Shown here: in pieces, positions 14,649 through 23,041 of the stretch | How the letters are laid out: the number at the start of each line of letters is the position of its first letter | Numbering within the stretch: the stretch's first letter is position 1 | Source: an uncultured Blastocatellia bacterium | GTDB taxonomy: Bacteria; Acidobacteriota; Blastocatellia; Chloracidobacteriales; Chloracidobacteriaceae | Direction of reading: 5' to 3' | DNA: 33,122 nucleotides | Assembly: GCA_937934745.1 (NCBI GenBank) | Contig: CALGZC010000039.1 | Location: forward strand, 1-33,122 | The notes under the pieces: generated by a model | The model's database searches: none | What the model was told of the DNA's origin: nothing | What the model saw: the letters and a program-made list of their open reading frames with translations, nothing else | Translations under genes and position numbers: made by a program

Positions 14649-16859
14649 TCAAAGCCCCTTCGCGATGAACTTGACACGTCCGTTGTCAACCGAAACTGAG
14701 AATGAGATGTGGGTGCACTTTAGCTGGTTTTTGATTCTGGCCGATTGATCGCACAGGATGCGCTGAAACCGTGCAAAGGTAAAATCCTGAAGCGACTCTC
14801 CACATTGCCGTTTGGCGGCGACAACAGCTTCATAGAGCTGTTTGGCAAGTTCTTCCTCCGTTGCAGGATCCGAAAAAGTGACCCGGTATTCACCCTGAAA
14901 GATCGGCGGTGACGGGTCGGGTGGAGTCGCCGGCGGCAATGTGGCGGGGGCTGTGAGAGGGGAACCGAAATCGTAGGCCGGCGGAGGCGAGGTCACCGGC
15001 GGCGGAGTCCCATAGGATTCAGCTGGAACATAAGGTGGTACATAGCCTGGCGGCCCATAGGTCGGCTGCGTCGGCGGCAGGCCATACCCACTTGGAGGAT
15101 AGGCCGGGTGAGATGGTTGTGGCGGATAAGACGGCGCCGGAGCAGGGTATGGCGCTTGGGGGGGCAATGGCGGCAACGGTGCACTCCCCCCCGGCGGATA
15201 ATGGCCCCCGCCGTAGGTCTGCTGTCCAGGGTAGGTTTGTCCCGGTGGGTACTGCAAAGGCCCAGTTGCCGGATGCATCGGTAGTGACGGCGCGGTCGGC
15301 ATAGCCATTGGGCTCAGCGCCGGTGCACTGGGCGGCGACAGGGGTGTGATCGGCGGCGGTGCAAGGGGCGGTGCCGGCGCAACCGGCTCGTGTCTCCTTG
15401 ACGACCAGAGGATGCTGAACATCCGCAGCAGATCAATGTCGTGGTGCGCCTGTTGCAAACATTGACCAACCGTATGTTTGCCGTCTAAAAGCGCCATGGT
15501 GCGGCGTACCTTCTCCGGCGGAAAGCTGGCAAACCATGAGACATCAAAACCGGGTGGTGGCACTGCCAGCGTGCTGGGCGGCGGTAATGAGGCAATCAGG
15601 CTCTGCTCTTCGTCATAGCGATGCATCGCCTCCAGAATCAGCTCTGCTGCCCGAAGATTAATGACATTCGGACGCGTCACCGGTTGCTGGGTAAACACAT
15701 AGCTTCCTTCCGACCAATGCACCAGGTGGATAATGGCGGCAATGCCGGTAAGGGAACCACTTTCCGCGTCAACAGCGGCGCCATCCTTGAAGTAAATCGT
15801 GCCGGTTTCCTGGCTCGGCGTGACAATCTTGATAACGCCTTCCTTACGCTCCCGCTCCATCTGGTTCAGGAGGTCGGTCACGCTGGTGTGCGACAATTGT
15901 CCGCTGATTCGCGCCACTGCCGGTTGGCGCTTGAGGATGCGCTTGACCTTGAGCGGAATCTCCCGAACGCTAAACGGCTTGGCCCAGTAGTCCTCAACAC
16001 CGAGTTCGAGCGCCGAGACTTTTTCGTCCTCCTGGGCGCGAGAAGAGAGGCACACAAACGGAATTTTGGCTAGATTCGGGTCGTCCTGCAGGGCGGCGAA
16101 AAGCTGGCTGCCGTCCATCTTGGGCATCATGAGGTCGGAAATAATCAGCGCCGGGGTATGCTGCTTGATAACATTGAGGGCCTCCAACCCATTGTTGGCC
16201 GTCATGATCTGACAGCCCAGTGGCTTGATGATTTTCTCTAGAATCATCAGTACATGTGGCTCGTCGTCCACCAACAACACCATTCGGTCGGAGAAGTCAT
16301 CCTGATCCTTTGGCAACCGTCCGCTATTTTCCTCTGTGACCCAGGTGGCTTTTGCCCCCTGCATCCACTTTTCGCTGCGCTCCTGAATCATCTCGCGCAG
16401 CTCTTTGCGGTAGTCGGCGTCTCTTTCCCCAAAGCCGGGCAGCATTTTGAGGAACCCCATCGCCGCTTCCGGTTGTTGCTCGCCGAGGTACAGACTGATC
16501 ACCTGCCGGCAGTACTCATAAGCCCGGTCAAACTGCCGCGTTTCAAAGTAGATGTTGACAATGTTCTTGAGGATAGTGGCCCGTTGGGCAGGCTCGACCA
16601 GGCGCTCAACCTTGCGGTAAAACACCAGCGCCAGCTCGTACTGCTTACCGGTGCGATAAACATCCGCCAGCCGCAGGAAGTGGCTGATAGCAGCTTCCAA
16701 GTTGCCACTTTCCTGATACGCCTCAGCCAAGCGCTTGAGCACGTCCACATTGTTGGGATTATTGCGAAGGGTGGCCGAGAGCTGCTCAATCTCACGAGCG
16801 AGTTTCAGCTGATCAAGTTGGTTGGCGACTTGTCGGCGGACGTTTTTGAAGAGTTCCAT
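14649..16859 (-). CDS. TPR - receiver - DUF4388 (PatA-like) response regulator
   Basis: The 736-residue protein has an unusual order of parts. TPR-like helices occupy residues ~25-165. A complete receiver spans ~192-310 (Asp198-Asp199, acceptor Asp242 in ISDLMMPKMDG, Ser272, Lys294). A DUF4388/PatA N-terminal-like domain follows at ~318-420 (ISGQLSHTSVTDLLNQMERE), then a helical part to ~490. A Pro/Gly/Tyr-rich stretch fills ~492-655, and a conserved ~75-residue C-terminal domain (TEEELAKQLYEAVVAAKR onward) resembles a domain seen in myxobacterial regulators. DUF4388 regulators are linked to motility and development in myxobacteria and cyanobacteria. The pilT group elsewhere in the window would fit, but a direct link is inference. 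No DNA-binding domain is present. Confidence 0.9.
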   Translation of the reverse strand: MELFKNVRRQVANQLDQLKLAREIEQLSATLRNNPNNVDVLKRLAEAYQESGNLEAAISHFLRLADVYRTGKQYELALVFYRKVERLVEPAQRATILKNIVNIYFETRQFDRAYEYCRQVISLYLGEQQPEAAMGFLKMLPGFGERDADYRKELREMIQERSEKWMQGAKATWVTEENSGRLPKDQDDFSDRMVLLVDDEPHVLMILEKIIKPLGCQIMTANNGLEALNVIKQHTPALIISDLMMPKMDGSQLFAALQDDPNLAKIPFVCLSSRAQEDEKVSALELGVEDYWAKPFSVREIPLKVKRILKRQPAVARISGQLSHTSVTDLLNQMERERKEGVIKIVTPSQETGTIYFKDGAAVDAESGSLTGIAAIIHLVHWSEGSYVFTQQPVTRPNVINLRAAELILEAMHRYDEEQSLIASLPPPSTLAVPPPGFDVSWFASFPPEKVRRTMALLDGKHTVGQCLQQAHHDIDLLRMFSILWSSRRHEPVAPAPPLAPPPITPLSPPSAPALSPMAMPTAPSLPMHPATGPLQYPPGQTYPGQQTYGGGHYPPGGSAPLPPLPPQAPYPAPAPSYPPQPSHPAYPPSGYGLPPTQPTYGPPGYVPPYVPAESYGTPPPVTSPPPAYDFGSPLTAPATLPPATPPDPSPPIFQGEYRVTFSDPATEEELAKQLYEAVVAAKRQCGESLQDFTFARFQRILCDQSARIKNQLKCTHISFSVSVDNGRVKFIAKGL

Positions 16860-17184
16860 GATGCTTCACAAATGGTTATGGCGAGATCGCCTAAGAGCCC
16901 GCATGGGAGTCTCTTACCAGCCGAAGCCAAAAGTGGCTTTCTTGTGCCTTGATATGACCATAGGCAAGACTTGGTAACAATGCTACGTACAGCCGCCCTA
17001 AGCAGACCGGACAAACTCTGCGCCCAGTCTAGGACAGGTTGGTGAACGAAGCAACGGACGACTGAATACACGTTGAGAAAGGCGGTGTGGGTCGTATTCC
17101 CAAGTTGCCCCGAACCGCCCAACCGAACCGGTCATCGATGGAGCCGGGGCTGTCGCTAACCGCCATCTGAGTCCACCTGATAGG
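16860..17184. other. Intergenic region without a recognised gene
   Basis: This 325-bp gap lies between the TonB-like gene and the TPR/DUF4388 regulator gene, both minus strand. A small hairpin AAGCCA-AAAG-TGGCTT sits at about 16923-16938. Reading frames here have no family resemblance. It should contain the promoter of the regulator gene, but none stands out. Confidence 0.5.
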
Positions 17185-18228
17185 CTAGCCCTTCCTAAAG
17201 TTTTGTTGCAGAAGGGCATTAAGCTGGCTCCGCGTCATTTGGACAGTTGCCGTCAAACGCTTGCCGTCTGCCCTAATGGTGGTGTGATTCAAAAACGCCT
17301 TGGTTTCTGGCTTGCGTGGTACAAGCGACAAGCCGCCGTTGATGAGGTTTTGCAGCGCAGCGGCTTCGAGTGGCGAAGCGGCAAAGCCGCCGATGCGCAG
17401 TGTCATAAACTGTGCTCCGGCGTCTAACGTGAGCGTTGTCGAGGTTAGAATGTGCAGCGGGGCAAGTACCTGCGAAGCGCTCACGGCGCGCGCGATATTG
17501 AGCGCCGCTTCATCTACCCTGTCAATGCCGGACGATTTGACAATCCGAATGGCAGAGAGTCGTCCGCTTGGTTCAACACGAAAGGCAAGGGTGATCGCAA
17601 ATGTTTCCTGCCCAATATCGAGTTGGCCCGATTCACCCAGTGCGTAGAGCTTGGTGACGACGGCTTTGATCGGACCGATGTCCACCTTGCCGAAGCTAAG
17701 GGGGCGATTCGGTAATCCAGCGGATTCGGTGTGCGTCGTCTCCTCACGCCGTTGCGCCTGGTCTTCCACCTCACGCGCCACAGCGCGCCGTTGCCGTTCG
17801 GCTTCGGCACGCCGCCGCGTTTCTTCTGCTTGCTTGCGGCGGCGGGCAGTTTCTTCCGCACGCCGCCGGGCCTTGGCTAAGGGGTCTGTGGTCGGTGTGC
17901 TAGGGGCGACCAGTCCTTCTGGATTCGGCAGCGGCTTATAGCGCGGATCGGTGAGCGTTACCCAATCCACTTCATACTCGCTTTCGACAACATCAACTTC
18001 AAAGGGGACGATAAACGTCCGGTAAATCTGATAGCCCCAGAACGGCAGGTGCAGCGCCAGCGCCAAAACCAATCCCAAGGTGAAGCCGTGTCTGACCCAG
18101 AAGGAAGACTGCTGTTCAAAATCGAGCGTGTGTGGTGTGGCATAGATGAAGCCACGCAGGATGTAGGCACGCGGCGACGGTGTGGCAGCCGCTGATTCGG
18201 AAATCGTGGATGGGTGGTGCGTGGGCAT
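17185..18228 (-). CDS. TonB-like energy transducer or envelope-spanning protein
   Basis: The 347-residue protein has a cytoplasmic N-terminus, one transmembrane helix (~47-68, FTLGLVLALALHLPFWGYQIY) and a highly charged Arg/Glu/Ala helix (~118-165) that should span the periplasm. Its C-terminal half holds a TonB-like fold: QETFAITLAFRVEPSGRLSAIRIVKSSGIDRVDEAALNIARAV. In the TonB/TolA superfamily this design transmits energy or force across the periplasm; related proteins occur in deltaproteobacterial gliding machines. No ExbB/ExbD genes are adjacent. The ~100 residues after the TonB-like part look like a second, unassigned domain. The start ATG 18228 is the first in frame. Confidence 0.82.
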   Translation of the reverse strand: MPTHHPSTISESAAATPSPRAYILRGFIYATPHTLDFEQQSSFWVRHGFTLGLVLALALHLPFWGYQIYRTFIVPFEVDVVESEYEVDWVTLTDPRYKPLPNPEGLVAPSTPTTDPLAKARRRAEETARRRKQAEETRRRAEAERQRRAVAREVEDQAQRREETTHTESAGLPNRPLSFGKVDIGPIKAVVTKLYALGESGQLDIGQETFAITLAFRVEPSGRLSAIRIVKSSGIDRVDEAALNIARAVSASQVLAPLHILTSTTLTLDAGAQFMTLRIGGFAASPLEAAALQNLINGGLSLVPRKPETKAFLNHTTIRADGKRLTATVQMTRSQLNALLQQNFRKG

Positions 18229-18577
18229 AAGTCAGCAGTGTTCCGGCAAGGACCTCCGGTTTCAGATGGCGCATCGTGGAAGAAAGTTCCCTGCGTTGCA
18301 AACAAGACGGCCGATTGAGCTGGAGCGGAGAGGCGCAGTGTGGGGTGGTGCGTTGCCCGGTTTGTGGGCGTTCGACTCCAACGCAAGTTGAACACATCCA
18401 CGCCCTCAAACGCGCTCTTGAAGATGTCCCTCAAGGAAGCTTCCGCGCTGTCGGTTGCTCGGCCGCTGAGTCTTCGGCGCTTGCTTGTCACATTTCGCAT
18501 GCTTTCGTACTATCTACTCGCCGGTGCGCTAAGGAGTCTGCATCAAGTGCGCATTCACCGTACGCTTCCACTTCACC
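18229..18577. other. Divergent intergenic region
   Basis: This 349-bp gap separates the TonB-like gene (minus) from the ABC1 gene (plus). It holds a 7-bp inverted repeat TGCGTTG/CAACGCA (18349-18355, 18379-18385) and the promoter listed at 18485-18513. No gene or RNA is recognised; a TTCGACTCC stretch near 18371 looks like a tRNA T-loop but lacks a paired stem. Confidence 0.5.
18485..18513 (+). promoter_or_regulatory. Candidate sigma-70-type promoter for the ABC1 kinase-like gene
   Basis: TTGTCA (18485-18490, five of six consensus) and TACTAT (18508-18513, four of six) are spaced by exactly 17 bp. The predicted start is about 60 nt before GTG 18578. A similar TTGTCA element lies upstream of mnmG. 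Confidence 0.5.
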
Positions 18578-20065
18578 GTGGTGCCCGACGTGACACTGCC
18601 AGTTTCTACCATCAACACGCCAGACCGAGAGCACACGACTTTCTCCTCGGTTCACCGTGCGATGACCGGACGCTACCAAGTGGCGCGGCGTGCGGCGCAG
18701 GTGGTCGGTGCGGCAACGCCGCTCATCTTGGGTTACTGGCGGGATGAACGGCGGTTTTTCTTCTTTGGCGGCGCCCGGCCTGTCACAGAAGCGACCCATG
18801 CGGAACGTGCGCGGCGGATCCGAGCGGAAATCGAACGCCTTGGTGTCGGTTTCATTAAGGTCGGCCAGGTTGTCAGTACCCGGGGAGACCTGTTGCCAAG
18901 GCCCTACCTCGAACAATTACGCCAACTCCAAGACAACCTGACACCACTGACGTTCGACGCAGTGCAGGCCGCGCTGGAGGCAACCTACGGTTGTCCCCTG
19001 GCGGATGTGTTTGAGGACTTCGAGCCGTCGCCGCTTGCCACCGCTAGTATCGGGCAGGTTCACCGCGCGCGGTATGCCGGACAACCGGTTGTCGTCAAGC
19101 TCATCCGACCCGGGATTCAGCGCCAACTGGCCGTGGATTTTCGCATTGTGACGGCACTTCTGCGGTTTCTTGACGAACAACTGGTGCGCTTCCGACAGGA
19201 AAATTCCGATGTGCATGTCCTGACGCGCCTGTTTTCGCAGATCGTGACGGAAGTCAACGCCGGCCTGCGTGAAGAAATGGATTTTGTCTTTGAGCGCGCT
19301 AATGCCGAACGCCTTGGGGTGCTGCTGGCAGATAATCCCCTGGTTGTTGTGCCAAAAGTGATCGGTGAACTGTGCCGCCCGAATATCCTGGTACTGGAAT
19401 ACCGACCCGGCATCAAAATTAGCGATGGAGGGGCATTGCGGGCCGCCGGCTTTGAACCGTTGCGCCTGGTTGAGCAGTTGGTGGAAGTCTACCTGGAGAT
19501 GATTTTGGTGCATGGCGTCTACCATGCCGATCCCCACCCCGGCAACATTGCGGTGGATGAGCGCGGACGCATCATCCTGTACGACTTCGGCATCGTACGG
19601 ACGCTTTCAGCGCGTATCCGAGAGGGGCTTCTCAAGATGACGCTCGACGGCCTCCGCGGTGATATCCCGGCCATTGTGGATGAACTCTACCGCATGGGAG
19701 TCGTTGACCCGGCAGCTGACCGCGCGATTGCCCTGCGTGTCGGTGAGAAATTTCGGGAACTGTACCTGCGTGACATGCTGACTGCGGAGCGGATTGAAGC
19801 GGTCGGCCGTTATATGCGCGACGCCTTTGGCTATGTCCCACTGCGCATGCCGAAGGAAATGGTTTATGTCTTTCGCGTCGTTTCTATGCTGGAAGGCCTG
19901 GGAACGTGCTTCAAACCGGGTTGGAACATCATGGCAGACGCTGCTCCTGCTGTGCAGCGGGGAATTCGCAAGATGATGCTGGCTAATGAAACGATCAAGT
20001 GGCCGGAGTTCATTGCCCGGTGGATTGGGCAGTGGCTTCGGACACTCTTCACGCGCCCGGCCTAA
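18578..20065 (+). CDS. ABC1/AarF/UbiB family atypical kinase-like protein
   Basis: The 495-residue protein carries the UbiB hallmark motifs: KxGQ (FIKVGQVVSTRGDLLP, Lys94-Gln97), the Ala-rich loop that replaces the kinase glycine loop (LATASIGQVHRA), the lysine VVVKLIRPG (Lys174), the catalytic loop YHADPHPGNI and the DFG segment LYDFGIVRTLS. UbiB/ADCK proteins are membrane-associated ATPases needed for quinone synthesis or lipid handling. In phototrophs several paralogues are common, so this one may serve quinone or lipid metabolism of the photosynthetic membrane (inference). The GTG 18578 start has no clear ribosome site; ATG 18662 is an alternative that still keeps all motifs. The secreted TPR gene follows after 40 bp. 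Confidence 0.93.
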   Translation: MVPDVTLPVSTINTPDREHTTFSSVHRAMTGRYQVARRAAQVVGAATPLILGYWRDERRFFFFGGARPVTEATHAERARRIRAEIERLGVGFIKVGQVVSTRGDLLPRPYLEQLRQLQDNLTPLTFDAVQAALEATYGCPLADVFEDFEPSPLATASIGQVHRARYAGQPVVVKLIRPGIQRQLAVDFRIVTALLRFLDEQLVRFRQENSDVHVLTRLFSQIVTEVNAGLREEMDFVFERANAERLGVLLADNPLVVVPKVIGELCRPNILVLEYRPGIKISDGGALRAAGFEPLRLVEQLVEVYLEMILVHGVYHADPHPGNIAVDERGRIILYDFGIVRTLSARIREGLLKMTLDGLRGDIPAIVDELYRMGVVDPAADRAIALRVGEKFRELYLRDMLTAERIEAVGRYMRDAFGYVPLRMPKEMVYVFRVVSMLEGLGTCFKPGWNIMADAAPAVQRGIRKMMLANETIKWPEFIARWIGQWLRTLFTRPA

Positions 20066-20105
20066 ACGCCTCTGACGTTGGCCGCGGTAGCAAGGAGGAT
20101 TTTCG

Positions 20106-21380
20106 ATGCGGCTGAATGTTGTGCAGCAATTTCTACCCAGTGGTTTACGTCTGGTTGGATTAGTCATTGTCCTCGTGACTGGCAGTCACTTGGCCCTGGC
20201 CCAAAATGGGGCGATCCGTGGAACGGTGTTCTATCAGGCGTCGGCGGATGCGAAGCCAGAACCCAGACCGGGTGTGGAAATCCTCATCCTGCGACAGGAC
20301 ATCAAGGGGCGGCTCACGACGAAAACCGACAAAAAGGGTGGCTATTTTTACACAGTTCAGGCCTTTGGGACATATGTCGTGGTGGCGCATGGTCCGGGGT
20401 TGAGGTACCAGGTCAAGCCGCCGGTACGCATTACCAGTACAGAGCCGGTCGTCCTGGATATTACCGTCACGCCGGGCGATGGAACACTGCCGCCGGATGC
20501 GCAACTACTGGAAGAAGCTAAGGTTGGCGGTACTCCCACGGCTCCTCCGACTCCGGCAGCCCCGCCGGAGCCGACCCCGGAGGAGAAGGAAGCGGCTGCC
20601 AAGCTCAAAGCTGAACGTGAACGGATTGAGAAGGAAAATGAGCGCGCCCGCAACATCAACGAGCAGTTGCGCGCCCTTATGGAATCCGGGAACGCGGCTT
20701 TCAACCGCAAGGACTTTGCCGCTGCTGCGGAAGACTATCGCAAGGCATTGGCGTTGGATGACAACCAACCCGGCTTTTGGGGTAATCTGGCTTCAGCAAT
20801 GCTGGAAATTGCTGTGAGACATTACAATGCCAAGCAACGCGACGAAGCGCGCAAAGCTTTTCAGGAATCAGGCGACGCAGCTTTGCGCGCGGTGGCAGTC
20901 AATGATGCCCAACCGGCCGACAAACGCGATCCGGGGTATCGCAGCAAGGCGGCAGAAGCCTACCGCTTCCTGGCAGAACTCTATGCCGATGTCGAAGCTG
21001 GTGAAAAGGCCGGAAGGCTGTACACTGAGCTGGCCGACATCCAAACCGATTCAAAGAAGCGCCAGGAAATGAAGGTTCGGGCCGGGGATTCCTATCGGTT
21101 TGCAGGTAAGTTCAAGCAGGCTGACGAATTGTACCGCGCTGTTCTTCAGGAAGATAGCAACAACATTCCTGCGATGAACGGCTTGGCACTGTCGTTGTTG
21201 TCCTCCGATCCTGAACTGCTCGATCCGAATAAGGCGGGCGAAGCCATCGCGTTGTTTGAGATGGTGGCTGCTAAGACAACCGACCCGAATCTCAAACAAT
21301 CCGCTCAAACCAACGCCGAGTACATTCGGACGACGGCAAAAGAGATTGTCCGCCCCAAGCCCGGCCGGAAGCGAAACTAA
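20106..21380 (+). CDS. Secreted protein with carboxypeptidase-regulatory-like domain and TPR repeats
   Basis: The 424-residue product begins at ATG 20106 with a perfect AAGGAGG 7 nt upstream (20092-20098). A signal peptide (LVGLVIVLVTGSHLALA) is followed by a beta-sandwich resembling the carboxypeptidase regulatory-like fold (IRGTVFYQAS, TDKKGGYFYTVQAFGTYVVVA), often used in Acidobacteriota envelope proteins. A Pro-rich and then charged linker (~140-190) leads to TPR helices (~195-400) and a basic tail. It is probably periplasmic or outer-membrane associated and acts by protein contacts; no enzyme motif is seen. It lies between the ABC1 gene and ispG with short gaps, so the three are probably one transcript. 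Confidence 0.88.
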   Translation: MRLNVVQQFLPSGLRLVGLVIVLVTGSHLALAQNGAIRGTVFYQASADAKPEPRPGVEILILRQDIKGRLTTKTDKKGGYFYTVQAFGTYVVVAHGPGLRYQVKPPVRITSTEPVVLDITVTPGDGTLPPDAQLLEEAKVGGTPTAPPTPAAPPEPTPEEKEAAAKLKAERERIEKENERARNINEQLRALMESGNAAFNRKDFAAAAEDYRKALALDDNQPGFWGNLASAMLEIAVRHYNAKQRDEARKAFQESGDAALRAVAVNDAQPADKRDPGYRSKAAEAYRFLAELYADVEAGEKAGRLYTELADIQTDSKKRQEMKVRAGDSYRFAGKFKQADELYRAVLQEDSNNIPAMNGLALSLLSSDPELLDPNKAGEAIALFEMVAAKTTDPNLKQSAQTNAEYIRTTAKEIVRPKPGRKRN

Positions 21381-21437
21381 CCCTGAGCGGCGTGGCCGCA
21401 TGGCGGCAGCCGCTCGTTCACCGTCAGGAGAGCAACG

Positions 21438-22682
21438 ATGCCACTTGCCTCTCGTCGTCGTTCTGTGCCGGTTAACGTCGGCGGTGTCGTGATTGGGGGC
21501 GGCGCGCCGGTCGTCGTGCAGTCCATGACCAATACCGATACGGCCGATGTTGCCGCTACGGTCGAGCAAGTCGCCGCGCTGCACGCGGCCGGCTCGGAAA
21601 TCGTCCGGATCACGGTCAACGACCGCGCGGCAGCCGCGGCCGTCCCGGACATTGTGCGCGGCCTGCGTGCGCGCGGCTGTGAGGTTCCGCTTGTTGGCGA
21701 TTTTCACTACAACGGTCATGCCTTGCTGCGTGATTTCCCGGAAACGGCACGGTTGCTGGCAAAATATCGCATCAATCCGGGCAATGTTGGTTTCGGCAAG
21801 AAACACGACGAAAACTTCAAAGCCATTGTTGAGTTGGCCATCCACTATGAAAAACCGGTTCGCATCGGCGTTAACTGGGGGTCGCTTGACCAAGCAATGC
21901 TCGCCCGGATGATGGATGAAAATGCACGGCGCGAGCCGCCGCTCTCGGCCCGCGAGGTGATGCTGGAAGCAATGTGCGCCAGCGCCCTGGAATCGGCGCA
22001 GATGGCCGAGGCGCTTGGGCTGCCGCATGATCGGATTGTCATTAGTACGAAAGTTTCGGAAGTACAGGACTTGGTCGAGGTGTACCGGGCAATTGCCGCG
22101 CGCTGCGACTACCCACTGCATGTCGGCTTGACTGAGGCCGGGATGGGTGCAAAGGGTACTGTCGCCAGCGCCATCGGCATCGGGTTACTTTTGCAGCAGG
22201 GGATTGGGGACACCATTCGCGTGTCTCTCACGCCGACACCCGGCGGCGACCGTACTGAGGAAGTACGAGTCGCGCAGACCATTTTGCAGGTCTTGGGTAT
22301 CCGCAGCTTTACGCCTCTGGTCACGGCTTGCCCGGGGTGTGGGCGTACGACGAGTACACTGTTTCAGGAAATGGCTCAGGATATCCAGACCTATCTCCGT
22401 GAACAAATGCCCGTCTGGAAAACTCGCTATCCGGGCGTGGAAGCACTCAAAGTGGCAGTCATGGGGTGTATTGTCAACGGCCCGGGCGAGTCGAAGCACG
22501 CCGACCTCGGCATTTCGTTGCCCGGCACAGGCGAAGACCCCAAAGCCCCGGTTTTTGTGGACGGTGTAAAGGTCGCTACCCTGGAAGGCGAGCGGATCGT
22601 GCCGGCATTTATTCAAATACTCAACGACTATGTTGAGCGGCGGTTTGGCGCTCCGAATGCATCCGGCGCATGCCCCCGGTAA
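21438..22682 (+). CDS. ispG: 4-hydroxy-3-methylbut-2-en-1-yl diphosphate synthase IspG (GcpE)
   Basis: The 414-residue product matches the usual bacterial IspG length. The N-terminal TIM-barrel start [20 protein letters not shown] and the signature [11 protein letters not shown] are present. The [4Fe-4S] ligands are Cys298 and Cys301 (ACPGCGRTT) and Cys344 (GCIVNGPGE), with Glu351 after them. The enzyme turns MEcPP into HMBPP, the penultimate step of the MEP isoprenoid pathway in the cytoplasm. This supplies carotenoids, quinone tails and the (bacterio)chlorophyll tail. AGGAG 7 nt upstream of ATG 21438 supports the start. It follows the secreted TPR gene by 57 bp. No other MEP gene is in the window. 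Confidence 0.97.
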   Translation: MPLASRRRSVPVNVGGVVIGGGAPVVVQSMTNTDTADVAATVEQVAALHAAGSEIVRITVNDRAAAAAVPDIVRGLRARGCEVPLVGDFHYNGHALLRDFPETARLLAKYRINPGNVGFGKKHDENFKAIVELAIHYEKPVRIGVNWGSLDQAMLARMMDENARREPPLSAREVMLEAMCASALESAQMAEALGLPHDRIVISTKVSEVQDLVEVYRAIAARCDYPLHVGLTEAGMGAKGTVASAIGIGLLLQQGIGDTIRVSLTPTPGGDRTEEVRVAQTILQVLGIRSFTPLVTACPGCGRTTSTLFQEMAQDIQTYLREQMPVWKTRYPGVEALKVAVMGCIVNGPGESKHADLGISLPGTGEDPKAPVFVDGVKVATLEGERIVPAFIQILNDYVERRFGAPNASGACPR

Positions 22683-23041
22683 AGGCATCCACCAGGCTCG
22701 CGCTTGGCATGATCGGATGAAGAACCGGAAGATTCCCTCGCTTGTCCGGCAGCCTCACGGGTTAGGCTAAGTCTTGATCGGCGGATACAAGCCCGGAGCA
22801 AGCAGGTCTCTTTCGAGCGACCACGCCGTGGGCCGGGTGGGACATCGTGCGCAAGACAAGATGGGCAAGACAAGATGGCGGATGTTGTATGCCTCGGCAA
22901 CCGGGCGAATGTCATAAGCCGTTTGTCGGTAATGCCGAAGTAGTGATCTGCTCCCGGTGAAGAAACAAACCTGTTCAGCAGTGGGTCGGCCGTTACCGGC
23001 GTTGATCGCCGTAGCAGCAGGCGTAGTCCAGAGGCCGTGTG
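22683..23041. other. Convergent intergenic region with a 14-bp tandem repeat
   Basis: This 359-bp gap lies between ispG (plus) and the MATE gene (minus). GCAAGACAAGATGG occurs twice in tandem (22851-22864 and 22865-22878). A hairpin with one bulge (22994-23001 with 23007-23013) sits about 30 bp beyond the MATE stop and could help end that transcript. A minus-strand open frame here (22767-23165) has no family resemblance and no start outside the MATE gene. Confidence 0.55.

Noticed and set aside
14900-15400. Pro/Gly-rich stretch of the regulator as a frameshift or contamination
   Set aside because: The frame stays open with conserved domains on both sides, and such linkers are common in this type of regulator.
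18340-18400. Possible tRNA suggested by TTCGACTCC
   Set aside because: The flanking bases do not pair into a T-stem and no acceptor or anticodon arm could be built.
21051-22121. 356-residue minus-strand open frame opposite the TPR gene end and ispG
   Set aside because: ispG is unmistakable on the other strand; the antisense product is His/Arg-rich and resembles nothing.
22851-22878. Tandem repeat as a mini CRISPR
   Set aside because: The two copies touch with no spacer, and no cas gene is present.
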